Assembly (NCBI RefSeq): GCF_019578655.1
Contig: NC_063264.1
Coordinates: 11,511,213 to 11,575,212, forward strand
From: Ricinus communis
Taxonomy: Eukaryota; Streptophyta; Magnoliopsida; Malpighiales; Euphorbiaceae
Reading direction: 5' to 3'
Length of the DNA stretch: 64,000 nucleotides
The notes beneath the pieces are model-generated. The model did no database searches and was not told the origin of the DNA. It saw only the letters and a program-made list of their open reading frames with translations. Both the position numbers and the translations under genes were made by a program. This document shows positions 34,562 through 45,560 of the stretch, piece by piece. Within the stretch, counting starts at the first letter, position 1, and each line of letters begins with the position of its first letter.

Positions 34562-36271
34562 TAAGTCTAGCCCATTTTGTTAAGCCCAACCTATGTTTAA
34601 AGTTATTGACCTAATTTCCTAACTAAGTTTTTAACCTAAATGGACTACAATTTTTGCAAAGGCCCAATTATGTAATCTTAAAGCTAATATGATCCAATTA
34701 CATTTAAAATATGGCAAAGCCCACTAGGTTTATATTAATTTTAAGTTAAAGCCTAATTTCCATCTTAGTTAATCTAGTACACTACATATTTCATGCTAGG
34801 TCTAATTTTAATTAGGCAATCATGTAAAATGTATTTAGGCATTCATCACAGATAAAAAGAGCAAAGATAAAGGAGCAGGAAATAAATCTAACTATTACAA
34901 CCCACCTACAACTAAAAGAAATAAAAGAAACCCTAAAAAACTAACTTACAACTCAAGAAACTGCTAAAATACATTAGAAACATGGGAATCTGGCGAATAA
35001 TGCATAGAGCCGATCGACTCAACGCATAGTCGAATCGGCTCTAAAGACTTGGAGGGCTTTCCTTCGATCTTTCCTTGATTTTCGTGCCCATAATCGATTT
35101 CTTGTACATGCACAAAAGAAAAAGATGTAGGTTAGAACATGTATAATCCAAAAAAGGAAAGGAAATATAATCTTATTATCTTAGATTTAAAATTTAATTA
35201 AATCAGGTTTAAAACCCTGGGTCTTCTTATTATCATATTCAAAATCCAATAAAATCAGCATGTCTAGTAAAACAAAATCTTAATCTAATCATATGGATTA
35301 CACAGAAAAATTATAAAAAAGACAGTCATAACATGTTTTCATAAAAAAGAAAAAGCAATTGAAGTAATTAAAAGAGAGATATTGATTATGCTGATGTAGA
35401 GGAACTCTCAGGTTGTCACCGTTAGTCGTCGTTCTATGAATCTCAGGAGATGAGGAAGCTATTGAATCAAAGAGAGGATGAGAATCCAGTTCTACCTTTC
35501 TGGGTTTTCATAAATTTCTGTCGATCTTTTTAAGGTTTTCTAATTTTAGAGTTCTTCCTTAGTGGGTTGCCTAGGGTATTTTCTCTGTATGTATTGGTGC
35601 TTCTTGCTAAATGGGTGTGTGGTTGCTAAATTATTGTAGCTAGCCCTAGACTTGGGCCATGCTCGTCTATTAAAAAAGTAGGGTTAGAAAACCATAGGAG
35701 GTGTTGATAATTATTACCTCATTAAAATAAATAGCTTGTAATTCTCTCTCCCTTACCAGATTAATATCAAATAAAAAAAGATTTTAATTTCAATTTCAAG
35801 TAATTATTATTAACAAACATAAAATAACCCAATAATTATAGTAAATACTTATAGAACCTTCTTTTTAATTTTAGTGTTTTGGGTTGATCATGCACGCAAA
35901 ACAATGTGAAAATAAAAAAGAATAGCCAATTAGCCTATGTAGATCCAATCGGCACTCCACAAAGCTAATTTAGCTTTATGCTTAGCCGATGGGCTCTATG
36001 TAGAGCCGATTCGGCTGTGCACATAGCCGATTAGCTCCAATGATCAAAATGTTTGAAGATTTACGAGTTTAGTTCCTAAATTTTATTTTTTCTGTCAATT
36101 GGGTCCAAATTGGTTCTAGAAAAGTAATTTTAAGTCCACTTAGTCCCATCCTTCTTTCGAATTTGCCACTTCTCAATCTTTGAGACTCAAGAAAGATAGT
36201 AACTTTTATCATCGAGTTTTCTATAATTCTCTCGATATCTAGATCTAGAAATTAGGTGATGACAGCTGCCC
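34562..36271 (-). repeat. Tat-type LTR 3
   Basis: The minus-strand start TGTCATCACC at 36271 is preceded by a polypurine tract (36272-36284). Homologous to LTR 2 and LTR 4 in reverse, with the blocks 'tcaggagatgaggaagc', 'gagccgatcgactc' (35005-35040) and gagccgat words at 35990-36030. The other end is truncated by the Athila LTR at 34561. Confidence 0.65.
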
Positions 36272-36284
36272 CAAGTTTGTCGAA
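36272..36284 (-). other. Polypurine tract before Tat-type LTR 3
   Basis: AACTTGGGGCAGC on the minus strand immediately before TGTCATCACC. It makes 34562-36271 a 3' LTR of a minus-strand element whose internal region lies to the right. Confidence 0.6.
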
Positions 36285-36454
36285 ATTTATAAGCATGCAT
36301 GCATTTAAATAAAATGAGACAAATTATATTATCAAGGATACGATAAAAAGGATATCTTGATGAGTTGTAGAAGCCATGCCTCGTAAGCTTGAAAAGGGTT
36401 TTGATTTGATGTAGCGACCATGCCTGCTTAAGTTTTAAGGATTTCGCCTGCTTG
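36285..36454. other. Noncoding spacer beside the PPT
   Basis: Contains 'gcatgcatgcat' and short direct words (catgcctcgtaag/catgcctgcttaag). No gene seen. Confidence 0.4.
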
Positions 36455-36640
36455 ACTTTGGGAACTACACCCTCTGATTCGGAAACCACACCCTTTGATT
36501 TGGGAACCACACCCTCGAATTTGGGAACCACGCCTGTTGATATAGGTACCACGCCCGTTGATATGAGAACCACACCCATAGATATGAGAGCCACACTGAT
36601 TGATATGGGAACCGTGCCAACTAATATGAGAGCCACGAGA
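36455..36640. repeat. 21-bp minisatellite, about nine units
   Basis: Units of the form ttgggaaccacaccctcgaat with increasing divergence to the right. The period is a multiple of three, giving open frames of seven-residue repeats on both strands (LGTTPSD-like on plus, GVVPKSE-like on minus). Neither has a recognisable product. Confidence 0.9.
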
Positions 36641-36879
36641 GTTAATTTCTTAATTACAGAGATTTTCCTCAGGCTATTCTCCTAAAGAATTTTGCCTCTT
36701 TCGGTCAATTTGGTAATTTTCCACTTTTAGTGCTTTGAGTTAGGAATTCTCGCCTCGGGTTGCGATCTGACTCAATTGACATGCTTCAAGAATTATATTG
36801 CCATTTGGCCCTCTCAAGGACTAAAATATAATTTTTAAGACATCAGGATCAAAATGACACTTTTACCTTTTTTAAGGCT

Positions 36880-36887
36880 TATATATA
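36880..36887 (+). promoter_or_regulatory. TATA box of the PMD gene (putative)
   Basis: TATATATA in the context ggcttatatataccctat, followed by a pyrimidine-rich stretch (cacttcatttctcttttgtt) like a plant transcription start region. It is the only strong TATA-like element upstream of the PMD exon. A gagccgatttggctc word lies at about 37282-37296, between it and the exon. Confidence 0.4.
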
Positions 36888-37491
36888 CCCTATATCCATT
36901 CATAAATCACTTCATTTCTCTTTTGTTTTCTCTCAAATCAGTTTTTGCTCTTTTCTCGATTTCTCAAACAATTCTTAGTGAAATTCCATGAAACTGCTCT
37001 TGAAATGATTCCTCTAGATTCTTTGGGCATACTCCGATTGCACCCAATTGGGAGTTCTCACTACCGTTACTTGCAAGAATGACTTAGGGCTTATAAAAGG
37101 AGATTAAATTTCCCTTTTGGCAAAATTGAACACTCATCCGGTGTTTTTGGCTATCAGAGAGGTATTTTTCTAACTCTAAACTTTATTTCATGTCACTTAT
37201 ATACTAGATACATGCGTTATTTCTTCAAAATATATGAAAAGTCGTGAAGAATAATGAAAGAAATCGCATACCCTAACACGTAGAGCCGATTTGGCTCTAT
37301 GCTGAGCTAATCACTGTACACAATTTGAATCGATCATGCACGAGCTAAAACTAGGTTTTCAAGGCATTTTTACATAAGATGTCAACAAATAAACGTATAC
37401 TTACTTATTTAGAGTTTTTTTTTGCATAAACTATGTTTAATACTTGTATGCCAGGCTTTTTTAGAGTGACATTGCATCTATCCTATTTGTC

Positions 37492-39517
37492 AGAAAAACT
37501 TTTACGGTGCCGGTGAGTGGTTTGATCAGCTCCCTAGTTTTTTCCATGCTAGGATTGGTGACGCCGGCTTCCATCAGTTTGTGGCTACACATCCATCAGT
37601 CACTGGGAGGACAAATCACACCTCTGTATATGCTCTTCTTAAAAGATGAATGGATAGTACTTACACCTTCCACACTCTAGTTGGTGAGTTGACCTTGTCT
37701 CCTCTCTCTTTTGCTACCATCATAAGGATTGACTTCACGAGCATCCTTATGCCTTTTAATGATGTGATTCATGACTAGCACTCTGACGTCTAGGACCGTT
37801 ATATTATGAACTTACTGGTTTCTTACTAGCATGCAAGAACACTTACTGCATTACTTACTAGAGCATTCCTCTCCATTATAGGGGCTTCATGCCTCGAGAT
37901 TCTTGAGAAGTGGACCAGATAGCTCGTGCCTTCTTAGTATATCTGTTCCGGACCACCTTATTCAGTGATTGAAGGAATTCACTAAACTCCCATTATATGG
38001 CCCCTCTACGGGATTTGGACCTAGTCTCCTCCTATAACTAGGGATATGTAGCTCTCGCCTATCTATACCATCAGATGGACATCAATGTCCACCTGAACAA
38101 GAGGATTTGCGACTTCTGGCACAATGTTCATGTAAGTTCCACCCCATTTTTATCTTTGCCCCTCCTTCTTTCATTTGCATTATGGCTTCTGATTTTTGTT
38201 TTGTGGGTCTGAGCTTTGGAGATCAACCTTCTAATGGGCTCACAATCCGTTTGTACGTCATGGGCCTTCCCTCGCTTGAGTCATTGGGGCTCAAGCAGGA
38301 GTGTTCCATTATAATGGGCTCAAATTCACGTTCACTGCATGTGGATCAAATCCCTAACCAAGGACGAGGTAATAAAAAATTGATTAGTCATATTATCAAT
38401 TTATGTGTAAAGTTACATACCGTTCCAATTTATAAATTCAGAATAGTTGGTTGGGGGAGCTCCAGCACTGAGACCCCTACATGCTTTCTACTGCATATCT
38501 TGAGTAGAGGAGGATTCTGCTAGCTAGACCTGCCTATCAAACATGGTATTTAGGCAAGAGGATTTTTGGTGGGAGCGAGGCCCTAACAAAAGCCGAGTTC
38601 CTTGCCTCCACCTCTCTCTATGTTCTATATAATGACTATCACTAGGGAAGAGCTAGGTACATGTTTAGTCGGATATGACGAGCCTAAGGATCTCTTCATC
38701 CAATCCTGAAGGATGGACTACACTTCCTTTATTCCTTAGTTTCTAGGGGTTGTGCTGTTCAATGATGACATCATGGCTCAAGTAACTTCTCTGATCTACT
38801 TTGAATTCTTTATCTTTCTCATTTTGCCTTCTTTACCTAACTATTTTATTTGTAATTTATTCATCGTGCCCATTTGCTTATAAGCCGAGTAAGGGGCGAT
38901 CTCTCGATTTTCCAAGCTCTCCTATAACTTAGGTTCCACCGCTAGTGCTACCTCTGAGGCACCTACTACAACAACATCTAATGTGATTCCAAGGAGCGTC
39001 ATATTCCCCCCCCATTATCCAATAGTCTCATACTATAGTCTGCATGGTGCGATGGAGCACCAACTTGCCATGGAGCATTGCCGCCCTCTAGATTTTACTT
39101 TCAGTGCTTGCACACACGTAGGTAATATTCTCCTTTCTATTTTTGATGTCTCCTTTTTTGAAAGGTTAGTAACACATAATACAAATAACCATATAGGTTC
39201 AGGGAGACCAGTTCGAGTACGTCCATCAATTGGTAGGTGCTGCGAGATGGTAGTTATTCATCCTTGGCAAGGACTGGCTGGTAAAAAAATGAATTATACA
39301 ATGCAAATTGTATGCATGTATAAAATGTACTAATTAATCTCCTTTCGAGTTTTCATTAGAAAGACCACGAGAGCTTGCAAAGGCAAGTGGACGATTGGCA
39401 GAGTCGGATTGATGCTCAACAACATAGAATTGACATTCTAACGCTATCTACTTTGCAGACTCAGGGGATGGACAACGATTCAGACTATGGGATAGGGGAT
39501 TTAGAAAAGAAACCCTG
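37492..39517 (+). pseudogene. Plant mobile domain (PMD) gene, decayed, multi-exon
   Basis: A plus frame from 37492 to 38131 is continuous apart from internal stops. It shows FHARIGDAGFHQFV, then STYTFHTLVGELTLSPLSFA (the H-x-F-x-x-P-x-GE-x-TxTL hallmark region of the plant mobile domain), DFTSILMPFND, and GYVALAYLYHQMDINVH before CDFWHNVHV. A GT-AAGT donor follows at 38132. Later exon-like pieces lie near 38520-38800 and 38880-39120, and a last exon at 39359-39517 (ESLQRQVDDWQSRID, then DNDSDYGIGDLEKKP and a stop) follows a 'ttcattag' acceptor. Several stops are TAG or TGA where the family has Trp, for example SYN-stop-GYVALAYLY. PMD proteins include host MAIN/MAIL1 proteins and many transposon-borne copies. 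The gene runs opposite to the flanking Tat-type LTR. Confidence 0.65.
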
Positions 39518-39830
39518 ATTTTTTATTTTTCATTACTGCTTGTACTTTTCTTTTTCTGTCATTGCTTGTACTTCAGCTCTTTTGTAAACTTTGGATTTGT
39601 TAGAGATATATATAAAATTTGGTGCTTTCGGTACTTAAGTCATTTTCTTTTTGCACTTAACTCCTTCACATTTTGGATTTACACACAACTAAGGATGGGA
39701 AATTGCTGAAAAAGTCATTTAGAAGCAAAAAATGTACATGTTGATAAGCTATGTGTTATGCGGATTTGGCTCTGCACACAACCGATTCGGCTCTACAATT
39801 GCAAAGTTCGAACTTGACTCTGATTCCAGG
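39518..39830. other. 3' flank of PMD gene and upstream region of DUF7745 gene
   Basis: No coding sequence. It has repeated 'ttactgcttgtactt' words (39530-39575) and, at 39760-39797, gcggatttggctctg and accgattcggctctac, the Tat-LTR word family, 35-70 bp before a TATA box. Confidence 0.5.
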
Positions 39831-39831
39831 C

Positions 39832-39840
39832 CTATAAATA
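39832..39840 (+). promoter_or_regulatory. TATA box of the DUF7745 gene (putative)
   Basis: CTATAAATA (context ggcctataaatatgc), about 60 bp before the ATG at 39898. The LTR-type palindromic words lie just upstream. Confidence 0.5.
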
Positions 39841-39897
39841 TGCATGCATCCCTCACACTTCCCCATACACAATTCTCTCTTCCAAAATTCAAAAAAC

Positions 39898-40790
39898 ATG
39901 TCACAAAAAAGTGCCAAAAGCCTATAAATCCCTCTCAAAACCCTAACTGGTGATGATTGGATCAAACTTGGGAAATTTCACCCTTCATTTTTAGAGCCAT
40001 ACAACAAATTAAGTTTGATTATGGGTGTCTCTATTCTGCCGTCAAATTTTGGTGTCCAAAAGACCATGTTTTTAGATTCAATGGGTAGCAATTGTGCCCC
40101 ATAATTAAGGAGTTCTCTACCATTCTTGGAGGCCCTACAGATTCCTTGTATCTGATTGCTTTGCCAAAGCTTGATGACCCTTTCCCTGATAAATTGGTGG
40201 AGCTATTCGACATGCCCCCATCTAAAATTTTTTCTTATTATGTTGGTAAGCACATTATTCTTACTTCTCTAATCTCTTGTTCTGAGAAGAAGGAGAGAGG
40301 ACCACCTGCTTGGATTCAAATGCTAGGCTTTTTTCTTTATGCTCAATTATTGTTGATTTCACCTTAGGCAGGGGGAGATGTTAGGAATGTTGGCATCATT
40401 GATCAAATGGAGCATGGAGCAGATCCAATACCCATCGTTTTGGCTGAAACCATCATCGAGTTGGACATTGTATAAAACCCATCAACGGTTTAGAGGCAGC
40501 CTCATTATCTTACAGGTACACAACCAAATCTATTTTTCTTTATTTTTTTTTTGGCTCAACTTTTGCCTAAGCTGCCATTTCGAGTTTTTAAATTAGCAGG
40601 CTCTTGTCTTAACTTTTGCCTAAGCTGCTCCTTCAAGTATTCAACTTAGTAGACTCTATTTTTGCCTAAGTCGAAGCTGCCCTTTGGATTTTCAACTTAG
40701 CTTTATTTTTCTATTCTTTTTCCATTTTCTCTTTTTTTTGCAGATGCAATTACGTGAAAAGCTCCAAATACTAACCATCCTAAGATACAA
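39898..40790 (+). pseudogene. DUF7745-type plant gene, decayed
   Basis: ATG at 39898 (MSQKSAKSL), then WIKLGKFHPSFLEPYNKLSL. A frame change near 40020 leads to WCPKDHVFRFNG, CPIIKEFSTILGG, DPFPDKLVELFDMPPSKIF, WIQMLGFFLYAQLLLISP and IIDQMEHGADPIPIVLAETI (frame changes at about 40375). The order FRF(D/N)G...CPTIEEFS...ALPxLxxP...LLVxP...(I/V)EQxxxGxxPIPxxLAET is that of a plant-specific protein family (annotated as DUF7745) often found in transposon-rich DNA and in extra ORFs of Tat-lineage elements; its function is unknown. A final exon-like MQLREKLQIL follows a 'tttttgcag' acceptor at 40741 and runs into the 39-bp array. Shorter than the family and not functional. Confidence 0.6.
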
Positions 40791-41430
40791 CCCCAAAAGA
40801 GGGCATATTTATAGATATAAGAAAGCAACCTCGTAAAGGAGGTATATTTTTTAGTATGAGAAAACACATATGTAATAGGTAGTATACTTGTGAGTATGAG
40901 AAAACAACATCGTAAGAGGGTAATGTTTTTTAGTATGCGAACCTGGTGAGAGGGATATATTTGTAAACAACCCAGTAAGAGTAGTATATTTTTTAGTATG
41001 AGAAATAAACCTTATAAGAGCCGGTACATTAGTGAGTATGAGAAAATAACCGTGTAGGAGAGGTATATTTGTAAATATGAGAAAACAACCCTGTAAGAGG
41101 GGTATATTTGTGAGTATGAGAAACTAACCTCGTAAGAGAGGTGTATTTCTAAGTGTGAGAAAACAACCTCGTGCGAGAGCTATGTTTATTAATGTGACAA
41201 AATAACACAATATGACTGGTATATTTATGAGTATAGAAAAACAACCTTGTATGAGAGGTATATTTATAAATATGAGAAAACAACCATGTAAGAAGGTTAT
41301 ATTTATGATTACATTTATGAGTATTAAAATATAACCCCGTAAGAAGGGTATATTTGTGAATATGAGAAAACAACTCCGTAAAAAGTAATATATTTGTAAG
41401 TGTTAAAAAGCAACCCTGTAAGAGAGTTAT
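40790..41430 (+). repeat. 39-bp minisatellite array 3, left part
   Basis: About 16 degenerate copies of the 39-bp unit in the same orientation as array 1. The order of variant units (for example one with 'gccggtacatt' and one with 'agctatgtttatt') matches 52320-52950 right of the Tekay insertion. The array stops at the 5-bp target duplication gttat (41426-41430). Confidence 0.93.
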
Positions 41431-43559
41431 TGTAACGCTTGCATTTTCTCATCATCCATGTTATGTGCATTTACATTTAATCATTGGGCACATGATGGTA
41501 TATCAATGATATTTTTATTTTATGAGAACATATATATATTAATTATAAGTAGAGAATAAGAAGCATGATATTAGATTATTAATTTAGATAAGTTGATTAA
41601 GTACGTGGGTTATGTGTATTAAGCCTTAAGACTTAATTGAACCAATAGTTGAAAGTTGGGTAAATAGATTGGACTTAAAAGATACAATTAAAAGTTAGTA
41701 CCTATATATGGTTAGTAAGAATTAATTTAGGGTGATAAAAATAGTTTAGTAGGTGGTGGCATTAAGAGAGGAATATTGGAAATTGGAACCATGAGTAAGC
41801 TCATTTTACCTCTTCATTTCTCTAAAATTCGTACATGGCCAAAAACACAAAATTTAGAATAAGAGAGAGGAGTGGAATACCTAGAAAAACTTAAGATTAA
41901 GATAGGATTTTGCCAACTATTGAAGGAGCCAAGCTAAAGCTAAAGGATTTAAGCATATTAGCAACCCAAAAGCTGAAATTGGTAAGTTGTTACTTGAGTG
42001 TTATTAATTTGTCATTAGGGTTCTTGATTACAAATTGGAAAAACTTCATTTGATGCTCTCATTGATTAATTAAAGGTCTGATTATCATGAATTAGTAGAG
42101 TATTGAATGATTGCATAAAGATTAAGCTTGATTTAAGTTTAAGTATGTTAAGATAGAAAACTGTCAAAATTCCAGCAACGTTGATGTTCTGTATTTTAGG
42201 CATAACATGGGTTATATAAGTCCAAATTAAGCTTAATTGGTGTCTATGGAAATGAAACTAGACACATAAATGGATATGTCTATTTAATATGAGATTTTTG
42301 TATTAAGCCAATTTTGCCCAGCAATAAATATACCTTGGTACTAAATTTTGTCTAGAAAACAGAAATGTTGGAGATTAGTTTTATGCAATTTATTGATGTT
42401 AATTTGAGTTAAATTGGTATTTAACTAGATGGGAAATGTTTATAGGATATTAAAACAGTAATTGAGAGTCTTAGAGGAAGAGTTAGACCTATGAATTAGA
42501 GAGGGGATGATCTTGTAATGCATTAGAACTCGCATTTACATGAATATTTGTAATATGCATGAAATGTGAATTGATGAATGTGTTGACAGGTACTCAAAGG
42601 CCTGGAAAGGAAGTTGTGGAGAAAGGAGGTTCTTATATGCTAAAGGAATAAGTATATTTTGAGTAAGTAAATAGTTAATATTTGCTATGTTCATATATTT
42701 AATCAAATGTTCCGCAAATTGTTGCGTTTGCTTAATATTGTTTATGTTTGAATGACTGAGATGGAAATGATTGGTGTTGAGTGGAACAATTGTTATTGCT
42801 GAAATATGATATAAGTGAAATGATTGAATTGTGATGTTAAGTGCATATGTGCATGTGAATGGTTGATTCCCCTGTGAAAAAGAAAGATATATATATAAAG
42901 CCTTGGGAGGCTAAAGCCTAGAGAGGCTATAAAAGTGTATAATGTGAGATGAGGCGAGGCCTTACGTGTGTGATATGTGAGGATGAGGCGGAGCAGCACA
43001 TTAAAGGGGATCCACAAGCCGTGAGAACTAACCATAATTGTTGAATTGTATTTCTTCTATGATGGTTGTAATGAATTGAGTAGAATGGTATGACTTTATA
43101 CCTAAACTATGAATATCATGGAAAGTTATGTGATTGGGTGGAGATTGTATTAAGTGTATGTGATATAGATTATGTTGATTATTTATTTACCGAAATGGAG
43201 GCTCACCCCTCTCCAAAATTTTTCTTTTCAGGTTTGTAAATAGTAGTGCATCCATTGGTTGTATGCGAAGTCTAGCTTTTAGCGATTCATCGATTGGGCC
43301 AGTTTTGTGAAGTCTCCTCCGATGCATTTTTGTATGCGCTATGTGATATATATGGAAGTATGCCTTATAAGGCATAAGAAGATGTTTGTAATACTTGTTA
43401 AATGATGTTTAAGTATAATCATATGTTTATATGTTAATAACCTTGTGTCCGGATTCTTAACAACCTACATATTGACCTATCTACCTGTAGTATATATTCT
43501 ACGACGCTTGTATGCTTCCGGCTAATGTTTATTGGTTAGCATGTGATGGGGGTGTTACA
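41431..43559 (+). repeat. 5' LTR of the Tekay-like element
   Basis: 2129 bp, TGTAACGCTT...GGGTGTTACA. It lacks 177 bp that correspond to 49225-49401 of the 3' LTR; the junction at 42253/42254 joins ggaaat to gaaac, with short homology (ggaaat/ggagat) at the breakpoints. It contains the 'gatgaggcg' doublet at 42947-42990. Confidence 0.95.
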
Positions 43560-43565
43560 TTTTAG

Positions 43566-43580
43566 TGGTATCGAGCAGGG
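43566..43580 (+). other. Primer binding site, tRNA-Met type, one base short
   Basis: TGGTATCGAGCAGGG, 6 bp after the LTR. The usual plant form is TGGTATCAGAGC; one A appears to be missing after TATC. The site at 12061 has the full form. Confidence 0.8.
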
Positions 43581-43676
43581 ATTAGATTCATTGGGAGTAG
43601 ATTCATGTTGCACATCATTAAGCATATGATATATGTTCTTTGAACTTGACTGAATATTTGCATTTCATATATATAG

Positions 43677-44760
43677 ATGGAGAGACAAGGAGAACACGCA
43701 ACTGGCCAAGATAAGTCATTAGAGTCTGTGCATGGTCATGAAAATGCATCTGAACATGATCAACATGATGAGCATGAGCTACATTCTGAAAATGCTGCAC
43801 AATCGAATGTACAAAATGTTATGGAACAGTTTATCGATTTTCCGATGCAAGCGAGCTCAACAACAACAAGGCGCCTACCGGACTCAACAACAAAAGGCCG
43901 TGATAGATAAGAATTATGAAAGAGTTAGGAAACAAGGTGCTATTGTTTTCAAGGTACTCACTGATCCCTACTGAGGCCGAGGGAATGGTTACGAAATCGA
44001 GAAAGGGTATTGGATAGATTTAATTGCACATCCGAACAAAGGCTTCTATATACAGTGATCTTTTATAGAAAAGATGCACTTGATTGGTGGGAAACAGTTT
44101 TAAGAAGCAAAGATCGACCAATCACTTTGACTTGGAATGATTTCTTGAGAGAATTTGCTGAGAAGTATACTCCGAAATTTATAGAGACAGAAGAAGCTTG
44201 AATTTCTTGATTTGAAACAGAATGATATGTCAGTTCTGCAGTCGAAGTTCAATTTGTGAGATTATGTAAGTATGCACCGGAAGAAATAGCCACTCAAGAA
44301 CTGAAAGGAAGAAATTTGAGATGGGTTTGAGGCTTGACATTCGTGAGAAAATGGCGTTGAAACCTCATAATTACAATGCCTCAATTGAAGCTCGCTTTGA
44401 GAGTCAAGAAACATCATTTGAAAGGAATACTATGGAAGCTAAAAGAAGAAGATCATTGGTGCTTATAGTAATCCTCCAAGACATATTAGTATTTCTTCAT
44501 TTAGAGGCTCTAATTCACAGCGGAGTAGTTATCGTGGACGAGGGTTTGGTGGTCAGTCTAGTAGATCCTCCACAGTACCTTATAGTAGAGGTGGATACAA
44601 TTCATCCAGACTTGAGGGAGGACAAGTTTCAGCCAGTAGAGGGTTTGCTCTGTTTGTCCTCGTGCAGCGGAGACATCTTGGAGAATGTTGGGGACCTAGA
44701 CCCGGTAGTATGTTTTACTTGTAGTAGGCCAGGACATTATTCTAGAGATTGTCCTATGAG
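43677..44760 (+). pseudogene. Gag of the Tekay-like element, frame-broken
   Basis: The start at ATG 43677 (MERQGEHATGQDKSLESVHG) gives 77 residues to a stop at 43910; homology continues in other frames: YERVRKQGA (43925), RFNCTSEQRLLYTVIFYRKD and ALDWWETVLR, WNDFLREFAEKYTP (44010-44190), and MGLRLDIREKMALKPHNYNA (44321). A CCHC zinc knuckle CFTCSRPGHYSRDC lies at 44711-44752 in the frame shared with protease. Gag forms the particle and binds RNA through the knuckle. At least four frame changes occur between 43850 and 44450, so no full Gag can be made from this copy. Confidence 0.85.
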
Positions 44761-45560
44761 AAGAAATAATGCTGGAGAATCTTATACAATGGGTCAGAGT
44801 AGTGTTGGTGAAAATATTCCAGTTGGTTCAGGCAGAGGCAGAGGAAGAGGTGGCAGAGGAGGTTTAACTATTTCAGCAACACCATCAGAACAAATTGGTC
44901 AACCACAAGCACAAGCTAGAGTATTTGCTACTACTAGAAATGAAGCATTTGTAGCACCTGAAATTGTTACTGGTATACTTTCTATTCATGATTCTAATGC
45001 ACATGTTCTTATTGATCCTGGATCCACATGTTCATTCATATCATTTGATTTTGCATCGCATGTTCATACTAATATCGAGGCATTAGGTTATGATATATAT
45101 GTATCTATGCCTGCTGGGGGTATTATCACAGTAAATACGATAGTGAGATCATGTCCTGTAGTAGTAGATAGTGTCAAACTACATGCAGATTTGGTTGTTA
45201 TTAATCTTAGAGAGTTTGATGTTATTTTGGGGATGGATTGGTTGTCAAGAAATCATGCTATTGTTGATTGTAAAACGAAGGAAGTGGCTATGGAAATACA
45301 AGGAGAAATGAAAATAGTAATGGTGGGTGAAAGGAAGACAATTCCTAATTGTTTGATTTCAGTGACCGCGTGTCGATTAATTAAAAATGGATGTGAAGCA
45401 TATCTAATTAGTTTTATAGATACTACTAAGGTCGATCCAGGGGTATTAGACATTCCAAAGGTCGGAGAATTTCCTAACATATTCTTAGATGATTTGCCTG
45501 GTTTGCCACCAAATCGAGAGGTTGATTTTGAGATTGACATCATCCCCGGTATCGCACCTA
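44761..45560 (+). pseudogene. Aspartic protease region of the Tekay-like element
   Basis: In the frame open from 44321 to 45736: a Gly/Arg-rich linker (SGRGRGRGGRGG, 44826-44862), then VLIDPGSTCSFISFDFASHV with the catalytic Asp at 45014-45016 in a D-P-G-S context usual for plant chromoviruses, and FDVILGMDWLSRNHAIVDC downstream. The protease cuts the Gag-Pol polyprotein. This stretch itself is open and looks intact; only its connections on both sides are frame-shifted. Confidence 0.88.

Noticed and set aside
38107..38523. 138-residue plus-strand ORF
   Set aside because: It begins inside the PMD exon and runs in another frame through the stretch after a GTAAGT donor, so it is most likely intron sequence.
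40790..41430. Possible CRISPR-like array (short regular repeats)
   Set aside because: Units are contiguous and degenerate with no unique spacers, and the context is plant nuclear retrotransposon DNA.
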